Below, piece by piece: positions 27,139 through 36,500 of a stretch of DNA of 64,000 nt. The DNA lies in NCBI GenBank assembly GCA_051155775.1, contig DAXETV010000026.1, positions 1 through 64,000 on the forward strand, in the 5' to 3' direction. The DNA is from CAYSCZ01 sp051155775 (GTDB lineage Bacteria; Bacteroidota; Bacteroidia; Cytophagales; Cyclobacteriaceae). The notes below the pieces were generated by a model. The model was not told where the DNA came from. It was given only the letters and a program-made list of their open reading frames with translations, and made no database searches. Positions within the stretch are counted from its first letter, which is position 1. Every line of letters begins with the position of its first letter. The position numbers and the translations under genes were made by a program.

Positions 27139-28206
27139 ATGAAGTATGTTGATTACATAATTGTGGGCCAGGGTTTGGCCGGTTCTTTACTGGGGATTGA
27201 GTTGATATTGAGCGGTTATTCTATTCAAATATTTGATCTTCCATCAGAAAACATATCTTCCACGGTAGCTGCAGGACTTTATAACCCCATCACCGGCAGA
27301 AAAATGGTTAAGACCTGGCTTGCTGATGAATTATTTAAGGATCTGGAGGCATATTATGCACGTTTGGAAAAATTACTGGATAGTGAGTTTTTGTATCCCT
27401 TACCAATGTACAGACCATTTTCAGATACTGGACAGATTAACGATTTTGAAGGTAGGAATCTGTGTGTCGGATCAAAGGGATTTATTAAGAAGGTTCATTA
27501 TAAGCCCATACTAAATGATAAAATAAATAATGAATATGGGGGTATATTGCTCAATAAAACGGGATCGGTGGATATAAATTCACTCATCTCATCAGCCAGG
27601 CAGTTCTTTAGATCCAGGAATTCATTCTGTGAAGAAAAATTTGACGATCAGGAAATCGAAATAGATAATGAATCCGTTAACTACAAAAGTCTGTTAACAA
27701 GAAAAATCATTTTTTGTAATGGATATCTGGCGGGTCAAAGTTATTGGTTTAACTGGCTACCTTTTAGACCCACTAAAGGAGAGTTATTATTTTTGGATGT
27801 AGATATGTCAAAAGATCTGATTATTAACAAAAAAGCCTTTTTACTGCCATTGAAGAATAATGGATTTAAGTTGGGTTCCACCTACAGTTATGATCTCGAT
27901 GAATTAAAGACACAGAAAGGTTCGGATGACTTGCAGAAAAGGTTACAAGATTTACTCAGATTAACTTACAATATCCGAGGTCAGGTAGGGGGTGTAAGGC
28001 CATCAACTGCTGATAGAAGGCCACTTATTGGAACTCATCCCCGATTTTCTTGTTTATCTATTTTTAATGGTTTTGGTACAAAAGGGGTCACGCTTATTCC
28101 TTTTTTTGTAAAGCAGTTTATTGGCCAGCTAGAGAAAAAATTACCTGTACAAATCGAAGCAAATATTGAAAGATATTATCACCTATATGCAGCTGAAAAT
28201 GCTTAA
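27139..28206 (+). CDS. FAD-dependent oxidoreductase (DAO family)
   Basis: 355 residues. The N-terminal dinucleotide-binding motif is DYIIVGQGLAGSLLGIEL (residues 4-21). The DAO-type second signature appears near the C-terminus as GVRPSTADRRPLIGTHP followed by FNGFGTKGVTLIPFF. These match amine or amino-acid oxidases of the glycine oxidase/DadA superfamily, with the substrate unknown. A Bacteroidota subgroup of this length is widespread. The stop codon overlaps the start region of the following surface-protein gene, suggesting coupled translation. It is divergent from the MBL gene across 43 bp. Confidence 0.9.
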   Translation: MKYVDYIIVGQGLAGSLLGIELILSGYSIQIFDLPSENISSTVAAGLYNPITGRKMVKTWLADELFKDLEAYYARLEKLLDSEFLYPLPMYRPFSDTGQINDFEGRNLCVGSKGFIKKVHYKPILNDKINNEYGGILLNKTGSVDINSLISSARQFFRSRNSFCEEKFDDQEIEIDNESVNYKSLLTRKIIFCNGYLAGQSYWFNWLPFRPTKGELLFLDVDMSKDLIINKKAFLLPLKNNGFKLGSTYSYDLDELKTQKGSDDLQKRLQDLLRLTYNIRGQVGGVRPSTADRRPLIGTHPRFSCLSIFNGFGTKGVTLIPFFVKQFIGQLEKKLPVQIEANIERYYHLYAAENA

Positions 28207-31200
28207 TAAATTCTGTCTTTTTCTCTTATTATTTTATTTTTTTATTGATTCCAATTTCACAAAAGCCCAGGAGCCCAAATTTTTATTCGGTAAAAATCGG
28301 ATTCAATACAAGGAATTTAAATGGTATACATTTTCCAGTGAAAATTTCGATGTGTCTTATTACACGGGTGGTAGGGAACTGGCAGAAACCGCAATTAATT
28401 ATTTAGAAGATGAATTTAGCAAAATAACCGATATTATAGGTTACGCGCCTTACGCCAAGACAAAGATTTTTATCTACAATTCTGTTAGGGATCTTCACCA
28501 AAGCAATATTGGTATCGATGGGCCCAGTTTCACCATAAGTGGACAAACAAATTTTGTTAAACTTCAAATTGAGGTTGCATATCCGGGCAGCAAAACAGCA
28601 TTTAAAAATGTATTAATACGCAACTATTCACAAATGCTACTTCAGGATATGCTGTTTGGGGGCAGCTTGACAGACATGTTTCAAAATGCTTACCTCCTCA
28701 GCTTGCCTGATTGGTTTATTTCAGGCGCTTCAAGATACCTCACATATGGTTGGGACTCCAAGATGGATGGAATAGTCAGGGATTTTTTTGAAACGCAGAA
28801 TTTTAAAAAGCTCAGTAAGTTAGAAGGAAAAGAAGCAGAGATCTTAGGCCAGTCTGTATGGAATTTTATAGCTATAAAATATGGCGAGAGTAATATATCC
28901 AACATCCTGAACCTTACAAGAATCATAAGGACCGAAGAAAATAGTATTGCTAGTTCTTTGGGTGTGCCCTACAAATCATTCATAAATCAATGGAGGGGAT
29001 TTTATTATAACAACAATGAAAGCGTGAATAATGGATATAATCCGGCCCCGAAAGAAAAACTGCTTGTTAATAAAGTTAAGTCCGGACATATAATCAAGAA
29101 CAACAGAATTAGTCCTGACGGGAAAAAATTGGCTTATGTGGAGCATCATGAAGGTAACTATGCTATAAAAATCATTGACCTTGACACGAAAAACGAAAAC
29201 ACACTGGAAAGGGGAGGTTTTAGAAGAATTAATCAGAAAGTGGATTATAACCTTCCGCTATTGGATTGGATTGATGACAATACGCTTGGATATATTGAAT
29301 TTAAGGATGGTTATTACTATCTCATTCAACAAAACATAAATAATAAATCTAAGCTTCAAAAACCTTTGTCGAGGTACCAACAGATCAATGGACTCACATT
29401 TCATTCCAGTGGAAAAATTGCACTTCTCAGCGCCAGCACCAATGGACAGAGCGATCTGTTTCTCATTAGCTTACGCAGGAGTGCCACACGAAGGATAACC
29501 AGGGATGATTGGGACGACGTAGAGCCCCAGTTTATACCGGGTGAGGATGCATTTGTATTTAGCTCTAACAGGCCAAATGATACCTTAGGAGTGAATACAG
29601 GAGCAGAACTTAAGGATATAGGAAATAAGTTCAATTTATTTTTATACGACCTTGATAGTACGGATAATGTGCTATATCGATTAACAAATACCTTGAGCAA
29701 CGATCGAAGGCCGCACCCTATTAATAGAAATTTAATGATATACCTGAGTGATCAAAAAGGCATACAAAACTTGTATAAGTATAATTTAACAAACAATGTC
29801 TTTAATGAAATAACAAGATTCAATACTGATATTTCTGAATTTGATATAAATGTGTTAGATCCTTCATTGATTACTTACAATATGGTGGAAGGAGGCACTG
29901 GAAAGATTTTTTTAGATAGAACCTTTAATTTGAACAGTACAGTTTTTGCTCCTAACACACCTCGAAAAGATCTGTTAAAAGCCAGGTTTATCAGTGAAAG
30001 GTTAGACAAGAAAAGAATGGAAAAAGATACGGCTGAGGCAACCGAGAAAGATAAACCAACCCAGGAGCCCCCGGCTGATGATCAAATTATTGATACAGAT
30101 AATTATCAATTTGAGGATGAGTCAGATGATAATCTTAGTGAAACGGAGTCTTACCTGGCGAAATACAGAAAATTTCAGAGTAAAAAAGAAGTAATAGGCC
30201 CGCTCAATTATCAAAATAAGTTTAGTGCTGACAATATTATCACTTCATTTGTGATTGATCCTTTAAGGGGATTTGGTGCTTTTCTGGAAACCCAGATGAA
30301 TGACAGGCTTGAGAACCATAAAATCTATGGAGGTGTATTAGCCATAGCTGACCTTAAGGATGGTGATATTTTTGGGGAGTATCAATATTTGAAGTATAGG
30401 CTCGACTTCAGCGCGAGGTTTGAAAGGAATGTTATTTTACGGGACGATCAGGAATTATCTATCCAACGCTACACCAAGAATTCTGTTACCCTTGGTGCAT
30501 CATTGCCTATCACGCCCTCATTACGTGTCTCTGTTTCACCTTTTTATACACTTACTAATTTCTATAACCTTCGATTCGATGCTGTAGTGAGCACTGGAAA
30601 CCCCAATCTGGCCCCGGATAGTCGAAGGGATTATATTGGGTTCAACTCTGAAATTGTTTTTGATAATACGCTTGTCAGTGGGATTGATCTCTTTCAGGGA
30701 ACGAGGGGAAGATTAGCTTTTAGCCAGTTCAATTCAATAAATGATAACCAAAATAGTTTTAGCAAACTAACGATGGACCTTAGGCATTATCAGCAGATAC
30801 ACCGTGAATTTGTTTTTGCTACCAGGTTATACTATGGAAAATCATTTGGTAATAATCAACAAGAGTTTTTGTTGGGAGGTGTTGACAATTGGCTATTTAA
30901 CAGAACCGATAATGTTGAAGGTAGTCCACTTGAAATAAATGATAACATAGATAATACAAATATCTTATTTACGGAATTCGTGGATTTAAGAGGATTTAAT
31001 TACAATAGGTTTAGCGGTACGAATGTACTTGCTTTTAATGCAGAACTAAGATTTCCTATCGTGAAATACTTTACCAGGGCACCGATCTCCTCAAATTTCT
31101 TCAGAAATCTTATGTTGGTTGGGTTTTATGATTTTGGTTCTGCATGGACGGGTGTATCACCATTTAACCGTAATAATAGCATTAATACAAGAGAGGTTCA

Positions 31201-31378
31201 ATCCGGACCTTTTGAAGCTACTCTGAGGACCTCAAGAAACCCATGGCTATCAAGTTATGGTGGTGGTTTTAGAACGGTAATACTCGGTTATTTTTTGCGC
31301 CTGGATGTAGCATGGCCCATTGAGGATTTTGAGACCGGTAACCCTAAGTTTCATGTATCCCTGGGATATGATTTTTAA
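28187..31378 (+). CDS. Exported protein with MA-peptidase-like domain, TolB-type propeller and outer-membrane barrel
   Basis: About 1063 residues. A signal peptide (LNKFCLFLLLFYFFIDSNFTKAQ) follows an ATG at 28187; 28199 is an equal alternative. Residues 30-270 resemble a gluzincin-like (peptidase MA) domain with DWFISGASRYLTYG where such enzymes have their helper helix, but I see no HExxH, so it is probably inactive. Residues 290-600 hold TolB/DPP-type propeller blades (RISPDGKKLAYVEHHEGNYA, then WDDVEPQFIPGEDAFVFSSN). A Lys/Glu/Asp linker near 610-660 leads to a BamA/D15-like barrel: FLLGGVDNWLF near 900, FNAELRFPIV, and a last strand KFHVSLGYDF ending in Phe. The function is unknown; a surface assembly or uptake role is inferred. 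Confidence 0.82.
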   Translation: MQLKMLNKFCLFLLLFYFFIDSNFTKAQEPKFLFGKNRIQYKEFKWYTFSSENFDVSYYTGGRELAETAINYLEDEFSKITDIIGYAPYAKTKIFIYNSVRDLHQSNIGIDGPSFTISGQTNFVKLQIEVAYPGSKTAFKNVLIRNYSQMLLQDMLFGGSLTDMFQNAYLLSLPDWFISGASRYLTYGWDSKMDGIVRDFFETQNFKKLSKLEGKEAEILGQSVWNFIAIKYGESNISNILNLTRIIRTEENSIASSLGVPYKSFINQWRGFYYNNNESVNNGYNPAPKEKLLVNKVKSGHIIKNNRISPDGKKLAYVEHHEGNYAIKIIDLDTKNENTLERGGFRRINQKVDYNLPLLDWIDDNTLGYIEFKDGYYYLIQQNINNKSKLQKPLSRYQQINGLTFHSSGKIALLSASTNGQSDLFLISLRRSATRRITRDDWDDVEPQFIPGEDAFVFSSNRPNDTLGVNTGAELKDIGNKFNLFLYDLDSTDNVLYRLTNTLSNDRRPHPINRNLMIYLSDQKGIQNLYKYNLTNNVFNEITRFNTDISEFDINVLDPSLITYNMVEGGTGKIFLDRTFNLNSTVFAPNTPRKDLLKARFISERLDKKRMEKDTAEATEKDKPTQEPPADDQIIDTDNYQFEDESDDNLSETESYLAKYRKFQSKKEVIGPLNYQNKFSADNIITSFVIDPLRGFGAFLETQMNDRLENHKIYGGVLAIADLKDGDIFGEYQYLKYRLDFSARFERNVILRDDQELSIQRYTKNSVTLGASLPITPSLRVSVSPFYTLTNFYNLRFDAVVSTGNPNLAPDSRRDYIGFNSEIVFDNTLVSGIDLFQGTRGRLAFSQFNSINDNQNSFSKLTMDLRHYQQIHREFVFATRLYYGKSFGNNQQEFLLGGVDNWLFNRTDNVEGSPLEINDNIDNTNILFTEFVDLRGFNYNRFSGTNVLAFNAELRFPIVKYFTRAPISSNFFRNLMLVGFYDFGSAWTGVSPFNRNNSINTREVQSGPFEATLRTSRNPWLSSYGGGFRTVILGYFLRLDVAWPIEDFETGNPKFHVSLGYDF

Positions 31379-31405
31379 ATAAACAATATTGCTTAAATTT
31401 ATTGG

Positions 31406-32275
31406 ATGATACAATCCATGACTGGCTATGGTCAGGCCGGCTATAACAGCGCAATAGGAAATTTTAATATTGAATTAAAGACATTAAACGCAAAATACCT
31501 TGATTTTACGTTAAAACTGCCTAAAGAAATAGCCGATAGAGAATCTGAGATTAAACAGTTATTAAGTAAATTATTAATAAGGGGCAAAGTCAATCTGATC
31601 ATTGATTTAGACGCCGGAGAAGATATCAAACCGACAGTATCGATTAACAAAGCGCTTTTCACACATTATTTCAATGAATTAAATGCCCTAAACAATGAAC
31701 TTGGGTCGCAATCCAATGAAATAATAAAAGCCATCTTGCAATTTCCTCAGGTTGTGGTCTATGAGGAATTAAGCGGTTATATAGATTGGGAAAAATTAAA
31801 GGGGTCTATTACTTCAGCAGCTGATCAATGTGTAAAATACCGCGAGAACGAAGGAGAATCACTGAAAGTCAAACTGATTGATTATAATGAAAATATTAGG
31901 GCTAACCTTAAAAGAATTGGTGTTGAGGATCCAAAGAGGATTGAAAATATTAAACAAAGGTTGAATAATAATTTAAAAGAATTTCTCAGTGAAGATGAAA
32001 TTGATAAAAATAGGTTTGAACAAGAACTGATCTATTACCTGGAAAAGAATGACATCTCAGAAGAAAAAATCAGGTTAGATAATCATATTGATTTCTTTGA
32101 GGAGTCTTTGAAGAATGACCCTTCCGGTAAAAAACTAAATTTTATTGCCCAGGAGATGGGAAGGGAAATAAACACCATCGGATCAAAAGCTAACTTTTCA
32201 AGCATACAACGACTGGTAGTCTCCATGAAAGAGGACCTTGAAAAGATTAAAGAACAAGTGATGAATATATTATAA
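31406..32275 (+). CDS. YicC/YloC-family endoribonuclease
   Basis: 289 residues, the normal family size. It starts with the invariant MIQSMTGYGQA and ends with DUF1732, including RLDNHIDFFEESL and the hallmark GKKLNFIAQEMGREINTIGSKA. In E. coli the family cleaves RNA as an oligomer and influences small-RNA turnover; the same activity here is inferred. In many bacteria it precedes gmk, but here a strong terminator follows at once and gmk is absent. It lies 27 bp after the propeller/barrel gene on the same strand. Confidence 0.95.
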   Translation: MIQSMTGYGQAGYNSAIGNFNIELKTLNAKYLDFTLKLPKEIADRESEIKQLLSKLLIRGKVNLIIDLDAGEDIKPTVSINKALFTHYFNELNALNNELGSQSNEIIKAILQFPQVVVYEELSGYIDWEKLKGSITSAADQCVKYRENEGESLKVKLIDYNENIRANLKRIGVEDPKRIENIKQRLNNNLKEFLSEDEIDKNRFEQELIYYLEKNDISEEKIRLDNHIDFFEESLKNDPSGKKLNFIAQEMGREINTIGSKANFSSIQRLVVSMKEDLEKIKEQVMNIL

Positions 32276-32277
32276 AA

Positions 32278-32305
32278 AAAAAGCGGACCATTTGATCCGC
32301 TTTTT
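32278..32305. terminator. Strong, probably bidirectional terminator between yicC and tonB
   Basis: AAAAAGCGGA (32278-32287) and TCCGCTTTTT (32296-32305) form a perfect 10-bp stem with an 8-base loop. The A and T flanks give a T run on both strands, so it can serve both convergent genes. It begins 3 bases after the yicC stop and ends 21 bases before the tonB stop. Confidence 0.9.
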
Positions 32306-32325
32306 TTATCGCTATAATTTCGAAA

Positions 32326-33000
32326 TTAATTCAGTTTAAAAGTAATCGGGAGTATCATTCTAACTTTTACAGCACGTCCCCTCTGCTTACCTGGTTTCCA
32401 TTTAGGGGAACTTCTCAATACTCTAGCCGCCTCTTCGTCACAACCTGCTCCAATACCTTTAACAGCCTGTACCTCGGTAATTTTTCCATCTTTCCCAACA
32501 ACAAACTGAACAAACACTTTTCCTTCTACGCCCATTCTTCTGGCTTGAGTTGGGTATTTAAGGTTTTTACCAACAAATTTGTAGAAGGCGGCTGTTCCAC
32601 CGGGAAATTCCGGTTGATCCTCAACTATTGTGAAAATCTCTTCTACTTCCTCTTCTTCAGGTGCTTCCTCAAAAACAATTTCTTCAATTTCTGTATCTTC
32701 GGTTACCTCAACATCCAGGTCAACTTCTATATCTTCTTCGATTTCTTCTTCATCCGGTACTTCGATGATCTTAGGAAGTTGAACTTTTGGAGGAGGTGGT
32801 GGGGGTTGTTGGGTTGGTGGAATCTCCAGAATGTCTTCAAAGTCATCCTCAACTGATCCCAGGTCCACTGCAGACCCCTCTTCATAAAATTTCCATTCAA
32901 AAGCTGTGATTACCAGCAATAGGCTAATGGCTAACCCAATATTAAGGAATAATCCCGTTCTTTTGGTTAAATCAGCTTTCTGTGATTTCTTTTGTTCCAT
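32326..33000 (-). CDS. tonB: Energy transducer TonB
   Basis: 224 residues. Transfers proton-motive energy from ExbB/ExbD to outer-membrane receptors. A short cytoplasmic N-terminus and one transmembrane helix (TGLFLNIGLAISLLLVITAF, residues 15-34) are followed by a proline stretch (PPTQQPPPPPPKVQLPKI), then an unusually acidic linker of about 45 residues dominated by Glu and Asp. The C-terminal TonB domain has FPGGTAAFYKFVGKNLKYP, then QARRMGVEGKVFVQFVV and ending MILPITFKLN. exbBD and receptors are not in the window. The gcvH-tonB order downstream of sprA occurs in other Bacteroidota. Confidence 0.95.
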   Translation of the reverse strand: MEQKKSQKADLTKRTGLFLNIGLAISLLLVITAFEWKFYEEGSAVDLGSVEDDFEDILEIPPTQQPPPPPPKVQLPKIIEVPDEEEIEEDIEVDLDVEVTEDTEIEEIVFEEAPEEEEVEEIFTIVEDQPEFPGGTAAFYKFVGKNLKYPTQARRMGVEGKVFVQFVVGKDGKITEVQAVKGIGAGCDEEAARVLRSSPKWKPGKQRGRAVKVRMILPITFKLN

Positions 33001-33022
33001 GTTAAAAAAAGTTATACTAATT

Positions 33023-33030
33023 CAAATATA
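33023..33030 (-). promoter_or_regulatory. -7 box of the tonB promoter
   Basis: TATATTTG, a perfect TAnnTTTG match, 22 bases before the tonB ATG on the minus strand. No TTTG at the -33 position. It suggests tonB can be transcribed apart from sprA-gcvH. Confidence 0.45.
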
Positions 33031-33107
33031 ATGATAAAAGTCATTTTTTAATACTAAAAATATCAACCTTTTATTTTATCCATTTTAAAAATGGACATAT
33101 TTATTTA

Positions 33108-33488
33108 CTATTTTTCTACTTCTGCTTGATAATCGATGGCTTCCATAAGATCATCAAGTTCAGTACTTTTATTCATTTTAATTTTGATCATCCACCCTTT
33201 ATCATAAGGATCTTCATTTACAATCTCAGGATTACTCTCTAGTTCAGAATTAAATTCTTCGACGACACCACTTACAGGCATAAATAGGTCCGAAACTGTT
33301 TTCACGGCTTCCACCGTTCCAAAAACTTCACCTTTTTCTATGTCCTCACCTTCAGTTTCTACTTCTACGTAAACAATATCGCCCAGTTCTTTTTGAGCAA
33401 AATCTGTTATACCAACAGTAGCGATATCGCCTTCAACTTTAATCCACTCATGGTCTTTGGTGTACTTAAGATTATCAGGAAAATTCAT
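33108..33488 (-). CDS. gcvH: Glycine cleavage system H protein
   Basis: The lipoyl carrier of the glycine cleavage system, shuttling the methylamine group between the P and T proteins. 126 residues, normal length. It contains YTKDHEWIKVEGDIATVGIT and the lipoylation site Lys63 in FGTVEAVKTVSDL. GcvP and GcvT are not encoded here. It follows sprA by 69 bp; the association of gcvH with sprA is a recurrent gene order in the phylum without an obvious functional link. The threonine-to-glycine pair at 55-57 kb would supply its substrate. Confidence 0.96.
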   Translation of the reverse strand: MNFPDNLKYTKDHEWIKVEGDIATVGITDFAQKELGDIVYVEVETEGEDIEKGEVFGTVEAVKTVSDLFMPVSGVVEEFNSELESNPEIVNEDPYDKGWMIKIKMNKSTELDDLMEAIDYQAEVEK

Positions 33489-33557
33489 AGGGATAATAAT
33501 TTATTAAAAATCAATAATAACTAATATGAAACAAATGAGGTAAAGAATAAAGAAATA

Positions 33558-36500
33558 TTATTGGAGGCTAAATCTGAGTTGACCACCAAAAGCAGTGGTA
33601 CCTCTTCTAAACGAATTTGATACCCTGGGTTCGTTAATCGTACGCTCAAAAAACAACGTTAGATTTAATCGCTCATTCAAAACATAATTTAATGTCGGTC
33701 GAAGTTGAAAATTTAAATTGCCATTGGTCAGGATATTTTCATCATTGATTTTGCGTTGAAATGATTTCGAATCTCTTACCGTGAAAGCCACCCGAAAAGA
33801 TATTTCGTTATCCAGGGTAACTGTTCTGCCCTGTACCCTGAAGGGTAATCTGAAGTTATCTTTTGTGTAACCAAAATCAAAGGATACATCACTATTTTTC
33901 GTTTCTGTTACCTGGCCATTAGACAGGTTTAGGGTTAGGTTCCGATCCCTGTTGTAGTCGATTTTTGTGGTAATGCCACCTTTCGTACGGATATTTATTC
34001 CTATCAAAGGGGCAAATCGTTCACTTATGGAAACCTGTGTAATTCTATATTTAGGAACCAAGGTGCCACCACTTTCTTCATCAATATTTAGGACAGGCGT
34101 ATAGTTGAGAATGTTGTTACTTAAGTCAATATTTTCTTCGAATACACCGGTATTCTGATAGTTATTTACCCGGTAATTTGACACATAGCTGTGGGTCAAA
34201 TTAATTGATGAGATATTTTCACTGAATCCGGGAAGGTTGGATAGCCCGGCAAAATCTAATCGCCAGTTTGGAAGTGGTGTTTTGGGGAATGGCGTTAATG
34301 GAATGGAGGAAGCATCAGCGCCGGAATAAGCGGATATGAAAGCAGGGATTAAGACATCCTGAGAAAGTGTATCAAATTCAGGATTTATGGTTTGTATCCT
34401 GTTTAATATCGTACCTATATTTTCTTCGAATTGATTAAAGGCCGTGGATTCATTTTGATCGTTATTCCTGTCGAAAGCGGTCTTAACGGCTATGTATGAT
34501 ATATCATAACTCCCTGATCTAATTGGGGTTAAGCTTACAAACCCATTGACGGTATTAGAAGGGTTATCTTCAAATTCCTGTTCGTTAAACCGGAATAATT
34601 CGTTGAAACGCGCTGTATTTGTTCTTTTAGCATCTAATTGGATTTTTAGTCCATCAAAAGGTTCCACAGAAGCTCTTAAACTAAGGTTTTCTGAAAATGT
34701 TTGTGAAAACTGATTGGTCTGATTCTCTCCCGTGGCTAACCATCCATTTCTTGCAGCCCTGAATCTAACATCCGGATCCTGGCTGCCAAAAACAAATCCA
34801 AGGCCGGGAGCATTTAATCCACTATCCAACCCAAATAAAAATGCTCTTGGTTTAAACCCTGGCAGGGTAGTACTTTCATTTATGCTATAAGTAAAATTTA
34901 GACTACGAACTGACATTAAAAACCTGAAAAGCCCCTTCCCAAATCCGCTGGCAGATGTTCGGGTGGTATCTTCTTTGGGTGGCCTTCTTGATTTACGCTG
35001 AGGTGTGTTGGCTTCTTTTAAAAATGGCACCTTATTGTAAAGGCCTACCAGGTCAACCTTTCCGGTCACACCTCTTTGCCGGGTATTCTGAATGATATTA
35101 CCTAACAATTCGATTTGGCTGACTGATCTGGTTTCAACGCCACCTCCCGGTAAAGAATCCGTGACCTCTATTTCACCTAAAGAACCGGCCGTCCATGTAT
35201 AGCTGCTGGAGTAATTAAGGTCTGCACCTAACCAGTCGGTTACCGGAAATTTATCAAGTGGCAGCTTATAGTTGACATTTAGGTTCTGATTAAAGTTTTT
35301 CATCCTCCCAAGTCGTTTTAGGTTGTCCATTATGGAATCCCTCCGTTCTTCTTTGGTAATAAATCGCACAAAATTACCTTCCTCATCCCGGACAATTTCT
35401 TCGGGTTCATCCACGATAGCATTAGCTCTTGCAGAATAATCCAGGGTCAAACTTCTGGTCAGTGCCCACCTTAAATTGTAGCTTCTATTAAGCGTGAAAG
35501 TCTTTATAAAGTTTGCATTGACTGTGTCCGCTACCAGCCTTCCATCCCGTTCGGTATTGTAAACAGTTTTTTGAAAACTTCTATTTAAGTCGCCTCTGAA
35601 TCCAAAATTACTGGGCAGTGGATTGATATTGAAGTCTTTTAAAAGCGTTAAATACGGACTGTCGAACAACTCAACATTTTTAAATGGTTCTATGGTGAGG
35701 TCAACGGGTGAGTAATTATATGATAGCCCGCCTCGGATAGTTCTTTGGGTGGCTTCAGCTGTATTGAAATTAGTTCTTTTGGATTCACTAAATGCATAGG
35801 TAAAGGAAAAGTTCTCAATATCGTAAACATGGTTTTTGGCTTCAGGATTGACTTTCTCTTTTCTTACATTCGTGAAATTTATTGACCTTCTTGTGGTCCT
35901 GTCTTCAACCTTTCGTTTAAAATCATCGCCTGAACCACTTTCTTCCTCATTAAAGGCATCAACTGCATCATCTAACTCTATATCCGGGTTTTTGGGGTCA
36001 AACCGGGGCGTGGAAACTGATTTTTCATAGCTGACGAACATTGGAATTTTTAAACCGGTTTTCTCAGGCAATAATAATTTGTCGACATTTATGTTGGCTG
36101 AAATATCAAAACTTCTTGCTGTTTCTGTAGTCCTTTCAGATATCCTTTGTTGTATAGTTCCAAATCCTGATGTCACGATTCTTCCGGAAGCATTTATTGT
36201 GGCAAAGTCAGCGAGTTTGGTACTAATCCTGGCATTTGCAGCCCAACCTTTTTCTGTGTCAAAATCTGTAACCCGGAGTTCATTTGCCCAGATACAAAGG
36301 GATTTATTTTCCCGGTCCGGCGAGGATGGATTTCGGGCACCAATCATAATTGTCATCACTGTCCTGATATCCGGATTACCCTTTACCGTAATCTTATGAC
36401 GGCCATCATCAGTTTCCCGGGTAAAAGGTATTAAAGGGTTGGCATCTTGTCTGTTCCTTAGCGCTTTTAATCCACTCAAATCCCCCAGATCAATATCTAT

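Noticed and set aside
33079..33095. Dyad TCCATTTTAAAAATGGA between gcvH and tonB as a terminator
   Set aside because: The loop would be one base and there is no T run after it on the gcvH strand; it may be an operator, but nothing supports that.
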